A stretch of 64,000 nucleotides of DNA from the NCBI RefSeq assembly GCF_042678305.1, contig NZ_JBHUDT010000002.1; one strand, 5' to 3'. The translations under genes and the position numbers were made by a program. Origin of the DNA: Gelatiniphilus marinus (lineage in GTDB: Bacteria; Bacteroidota; Bacteroidia; Flavobacteriales; Flavobacteriaceae). The first letter of the stretch is position 1. Every line of letters starts with the position of its first letter. Positions 61,492 through 64,000 of the stretch are shown here, one piece after another. The notes below the pieces were generated by a model, which did no database searches, was not told the DNA's origin, and saw only the letters and a program-made list of their open reading frames with translations.

Positions 61492-62925
61492 TTATTTATC
61501 GTGTATGTAAATGGGTTGGTTGCTATCAAAATTCTGAATATCTGCTATCCTAATTCTAACCGGCATGTTTTGGGCCAATTTAATGGTTAACGGTATTTTT
61601 AAAGAGGCATCAAAAGGTAAGGCTTGAATAACGTATAAATCGTTGTCTTCATTGTTGGTAAAGTAAGCGTCTGAAGCCAAAATGTTATCAGTATTCATTT
61701 TGCCCTCCAAACCTGGATCGTAACCTAAGGTTGCTCTAGCATGAAAATTCTCCAATAATTGCCTCGTGTGAGTATTGTTAAAATCAATGTTTAATCGAAA
61801 GCGTTTAAAATCGCTTGGTACTTTATAAAAGCCATTGGCTGTTTTTTCAGTTTTAGTTTTTTCTTTTGTGTTGGGGTTTTTAAAAAATTCGCTGTTCGCA
61901 CCACTTTCTTTTTGGTACACACGATGTGCGTTTTTAGCTCTCACAACACCATTTGCCACACCTGTAACCATAAAACCCTGCCCAATAGGTATGTAGCGTT
62001 GCGGTTCTTTTCCAGAAGGGCTACCGCTGCCTCCGCCAATTAAATTTCCCGCTGCATCATAGGTGCTAAATGTGGCAGGGGTATAAGATCTTACGTGGCT
62101 AAACTCATCAATAGTGTAGGTGGCATATCCACCAGAGTAATTAACCAAAATATGCGAATTTACGTTGGGGTCTTGTTCCCAAAATTCTAATTGCGGAAGT
62201 ATGGTGTTTCTGTTATCGTTATCCCAAATGTAGGCGTGAGCATCAATTGCAGAAGGATAGGGGTTTCCCACTAAACTTAATTCTCTCGTTGCAACAGCAA
62301 CCTCAATAGTGCCTGTATTTGGCTTGCCCCTAAAGTCGTAATTTTGGTTGTCCCCCGGGTTGTTGGCACTGGTGCCGGCTGTACCTTTCATGGTAAATCC
62401 TTCTCCGGGGTTTATTGTGGTAGCGGCTTGAACGTGTATCCAATCAAAATAACCGCTTTGGGCAATAAGTTTCCAAATCCAATAGGGTTCAATATTCAAG
62501 GGGCTTGATGTACCATTATAATTGCTGTTATGAACGTAGGTTGTGGCAAGTGTTCCTGTTATATCAAAAGGATCTATATCATGCAAAAGCGTAATACCAA
62601 AAGGGTTATTGGTAGTGCTGGCGGTTTTGCTCCCAACAGGCGAGCACCAATAGTTGTATTCGTGCGCCCCTACATTGCCGTCTTGATAAACGCTTAATTC
62701 GCCAATGCCAGAGTTTTTAACGGCAGCAGTTTCAGTACCGGAGCCTTGAATAAGTTGTGCTTCGTTGCGTAAGTAAATAGTGCTTGTGGCTTCGTTTAAA
62801 TTAATGTCGTTTTCAACAAAAACAACTTGGTCGTTTACAAAGATATAAGCGTTGTTCCTTACCGAGAGTTGAGCAAAGGATAAGCCGGTAACAAAGAGTA
62901 AAACAAAAGTAAATTTATGGGGCAT
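61492..62925 (-). CDS. Secreted surface protein, truncated before its T9SS tail
   Basis: The 477-residue product has a signal peptide (MPHKFTFVLLFVTGLSFAQ). The body resembles long flavobacterial T9SS secreted proteins with a NWWYSPVG-type segment (HEYNYWCSPVGSK), TTINPGEGFTMKGT, NLVGNPYPSAIDA-type (SLVGNPYPSAIDAHAYIW), and the YIPIGQGFMVTG motif. It stops at TAA (61494-61492) after YIHDK, where homologues continue into a DRF-containing strand and the sorting domain. As written, the protein lacks its secretion tail and should stay in the periplasm. Confidence 0.82.
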   Translation of the reverse strand: MPHKFTFVLLFVTGLSFAQLSVRNNAYIFVNDQVVFVENDINLNEATSTIYLRNEAQLIQGSGTETAAVKNSGIGELSVYQDGNVGAHEYNYWCSPVGSKTASTTNNPFGITLLHDIDPFDITGTLATTYVHNSNYNGTSSPLNIEPYWIWKLIAQSGYFDWIHVQAATTINPGEGFTMKGTAGTSANNPGDNQNYDFRGKPNTGTIEVAVATRELSLVGNPYPSAIDAHAYIWDNDNRNTILPQLEFWEQDPNVNSHILVNYSGGYATYTIDEFSHVRSYTPATFSTYDAAGNLIGGGSGSPSGKEPQRYIPIGQGFMVTGVANGVVRAKNAHRVYQKESGANSEFFKNPNTKEKTKTEKTANGFYKVPSDFKRFRLNIDFNNTHTRQLLENFHARATLGYDPGLEGKMNTDNILASDAYFTNNEDNDLYVIQALPFDASLKIPLTIKLAQNMPVRIRIADIQNFDSNQPIYIHDK

Positions 62926-63096
62926 AAATATAGTTTATATGTTTAATAAACAAAGATAGTTGTTTTAATATAAAAAGGCAAAATAACAATTTGAGGCGTA
63001 TAATATCAAATTTTATAATATTAATTAAACGGCAAATTATTTACACAAAAAGTATTTTTTAGCGTAATTTGCCTTTTTAATTTCAATTGCATTTTA

Positions 63097-63297
63097 ATGA
63101 AATATTTTAATTATATATTAATTGTTTTAGGGGCTATTGTAGCTTTTTACTCCAAGGCCGGAAGCGAACAAAATCAATATATTTTAATTGGCGGTATTAT
63201 GGTTTTAATGATTGGTGTTTATAGAATTTCCAGAAATATCCCGAGTAAAACTACCAATGATGAAGATACAATGGATGTTAAAAAAGACGAAGAATGA
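63097..63297 (+). CDS. Small membrane protein upstream of Smr gene
   Basis: The 66-residue product has two hydrophobic helices (FNYILIVLGAIVAFYS and QYILIGGIMVLMIGVYRI) and a charged C-terminal tail (TTNDEDTMDVKKDEE). I know of no function for it. Its stop overlaps the start of the Smr gene (ATGATGA), so the two are translationally coupled. Confidence 0.7.
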   Translation: MKYFNYILIVLGAIVAFYSKAGSEQNQYILIGGIMVLMIGVYRISRNIPSKTTNDEDTMDVKKDEE

Positions 63298-63860
63298 TGA
63301 CTTTTAAATTAGGGGATTCCGTAATGGTTTTAGATGAAGATTTAATGGGTACTATTAAAAAGATAGATGGCGATTTAATTTCAATTGAAACCGAAGATGG
63401 TTTTTTATTGGATTTTAAAACCGATGAATTGGTTAAAAACAAATCTGATAAAACGCTAAAAGGTAAATTGTTTTCTAATTCAAATATCAGTACTGTTATT
63501 TCTGAAAAAGAGCAACCTAAAAAGAAACCCGTAAAAAAGGTAAAAGCCAAAGACCGTTACGAGCCCACTATGGAAATTGATTTGCACATCCATCAATTGG
63601 TAAAATCTTCAAAAGGCATGACTAACCACGAGATGCTAACCTTACAGCTTAACACGGCGCAAAGGCAATTGGATTTTGCCATTAAAAACCGCATTCAAAA
63701 AATAGTGTTTATCCACGGTGTGGGCGAGGGCGTTTTAAAAATGGAACTGGATTACCTTTTTGGGCGTTACAGCAATGTAAAATTCTACGATGCCAATTAC
63801 CAAAAATACGGTTTAGGCGCCACCGAAGTTTATATTTACCAAAACGTAGCTCCTAATTAA
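63294..63860 (+). CDS. Smr-domain (MutS2 C-terminal-like) DNA/RNA-nuclease protein
   Basis: The 188-residue protein has an N-terminal beta-barrel-like part (FKLGDSVMVLDEDLMGTIKK ... GFLLDFKTDEL), a Lys-rich linker (EKEQPKKKPVKKVKAKDRYE) and an Smr domain at the C-terminus with the motifs TMEIDLHIHQLV (DLH) and IVFIHGVGEGVLKMELD (HGxG). The Smr domain is a nicking nuclease in MutS2 and relatives. Two adjacent ATGs (63294, 63297) can start it. A convergent gene begins past its end, overlapping 8 nt. Confidence 0.9.
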   Translation: MMTFKLGDSVMVLDEDLMGTIKKIDGDLISIETEDGFLLDFKTDELVKNKSDKTLKGKLFSNSNISTVISEKEQPKKKPVKKVKAKDRYEPTMEIDLHIHQLVKSSKGMTNHEMLTLQLNTAQRQLDFAIKNRIQKIVFIHGVGEGVLKMELDYLFGRYSNVKFYDANYQKYGLGATEVYIYQNVAPN

Positions 63861-64000
63861 AATCTGGGGTTACGGTTCTGCTCCCCGATGTTTTACCATC
63901 AGATAACTCACCAAAATCAAGAACATCTTGCGATAAAATATTTATATTAATACCTTTTAACATTAGTGTTACAAAGTAGGTCTTAATTATGGTGTGTTTT
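63853..64000 (-). CDS. C-terminal end of a convergent gene (cut by window edge)
   Basis: Reading the minus strand from the window edge, one frame is open for 48 codons to a TAG at 63855-63853: HTIIKTYFVTLMLKG..., then SQDVLDFGELSDGKTSGSRT and TVTPDFN. Codon use is ordinary for this genome. The other frames on this strand stop early. The gene would end 8 nt inside the Smr gene. I do not recognise the family, and the fragment is too short for a firm call. Confidence 0.4.
   Translation of the reverse strand, partial: KHTIIKTYFVTLMLKGININILSQDVLDFGELSDGKTSGSRTVTPDFN

Overview
This 64 kb window is a piece of a low-GC Bacteroidota chromosome, almost certainly a member of the Flavobacteriaceae. The evidence is: five type IX secretion (T9SS) C-terminal sorting tails, the bacillithiol enzyme BshC, many SPII lipoproteins, DUF1800/DUF1501 and DUF6452/DUF6048/RlmD gene sets, no Shine-Dalgarno-like leaders, and promoters of the Bacteroidota sigma type (TTTG, about 19-21 nt, TAnnTTTG). 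I saw no rRNA, tRNA, CRISPR array, integrase, transposase or prophage. Gene and family names come from my recognition of motifs, not from a database search.

Layout. 1-11 kb: an M14 carboxypeptidase cut by the window edge, then a plus-strand surface-protein block: a beta-barrel-like protein, a small T9SS protein, a 779-aa fibre-like protein, a 1,804-aa leucine-rich-repeat (LRR) T9SS giant and an overlapping lipoprotein. 11-22 kb: bshC, a cadherin-like lipoprotein, a TPR/LuxR regulator facing a PLP decarboxylase, guaA, a LysM/periplasmic-binding fusion, a DUF922 metalloprotease-like protein and a DUF3820 protein. 22.5-23.6 kb: a HigB/HigA-type toxin-antitoxin pair followed on its own strand by a long attC-like imperfect palindrome; this is the best accessory-element candidate. 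24-28.5 kb: pyrG, yidC and a MORN-like protein. 28.7-38.8 kb: a five-FAS1 lipoprotein, mnmA, a T9SS subtilase, a nitronate-monooxygenase-like enzyme, a frameshifted lipoprotein, a MATE pump and a PAP2 phosphatase.

38.9-64 kb: meaB, DUF2911, DUF4294 and hemolysin III genes; a DUF1800-DUF1501-T9SS operon; a ZIP transporter; RNA and small-molecule methyltransferases; a glycerophosphodiesterase; the rlmD-DUF6452-DUF6048 operon; rocD; a DUF5362/CCC-motif/DUF2752 membrane-protein group; a T9SS gene split by an in-frame stop; and an Smr-domain protein.

Housekeeping functions here include GMP and CTP synthesis, tRNA thiolation, rRNA methylation and membrane insertion, interleaved with cell-surface genes. 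Intergenic space is rich in short dispersed palindromic repeats. The most notable points are the cassette-like higBA locus with an operator-like palindrome inside its promoter, two interrupted genes, candidate leaderless promoters at guaA, the MATE gene and higB, and several repeat families, one copy of which is read in frame inside a gene.
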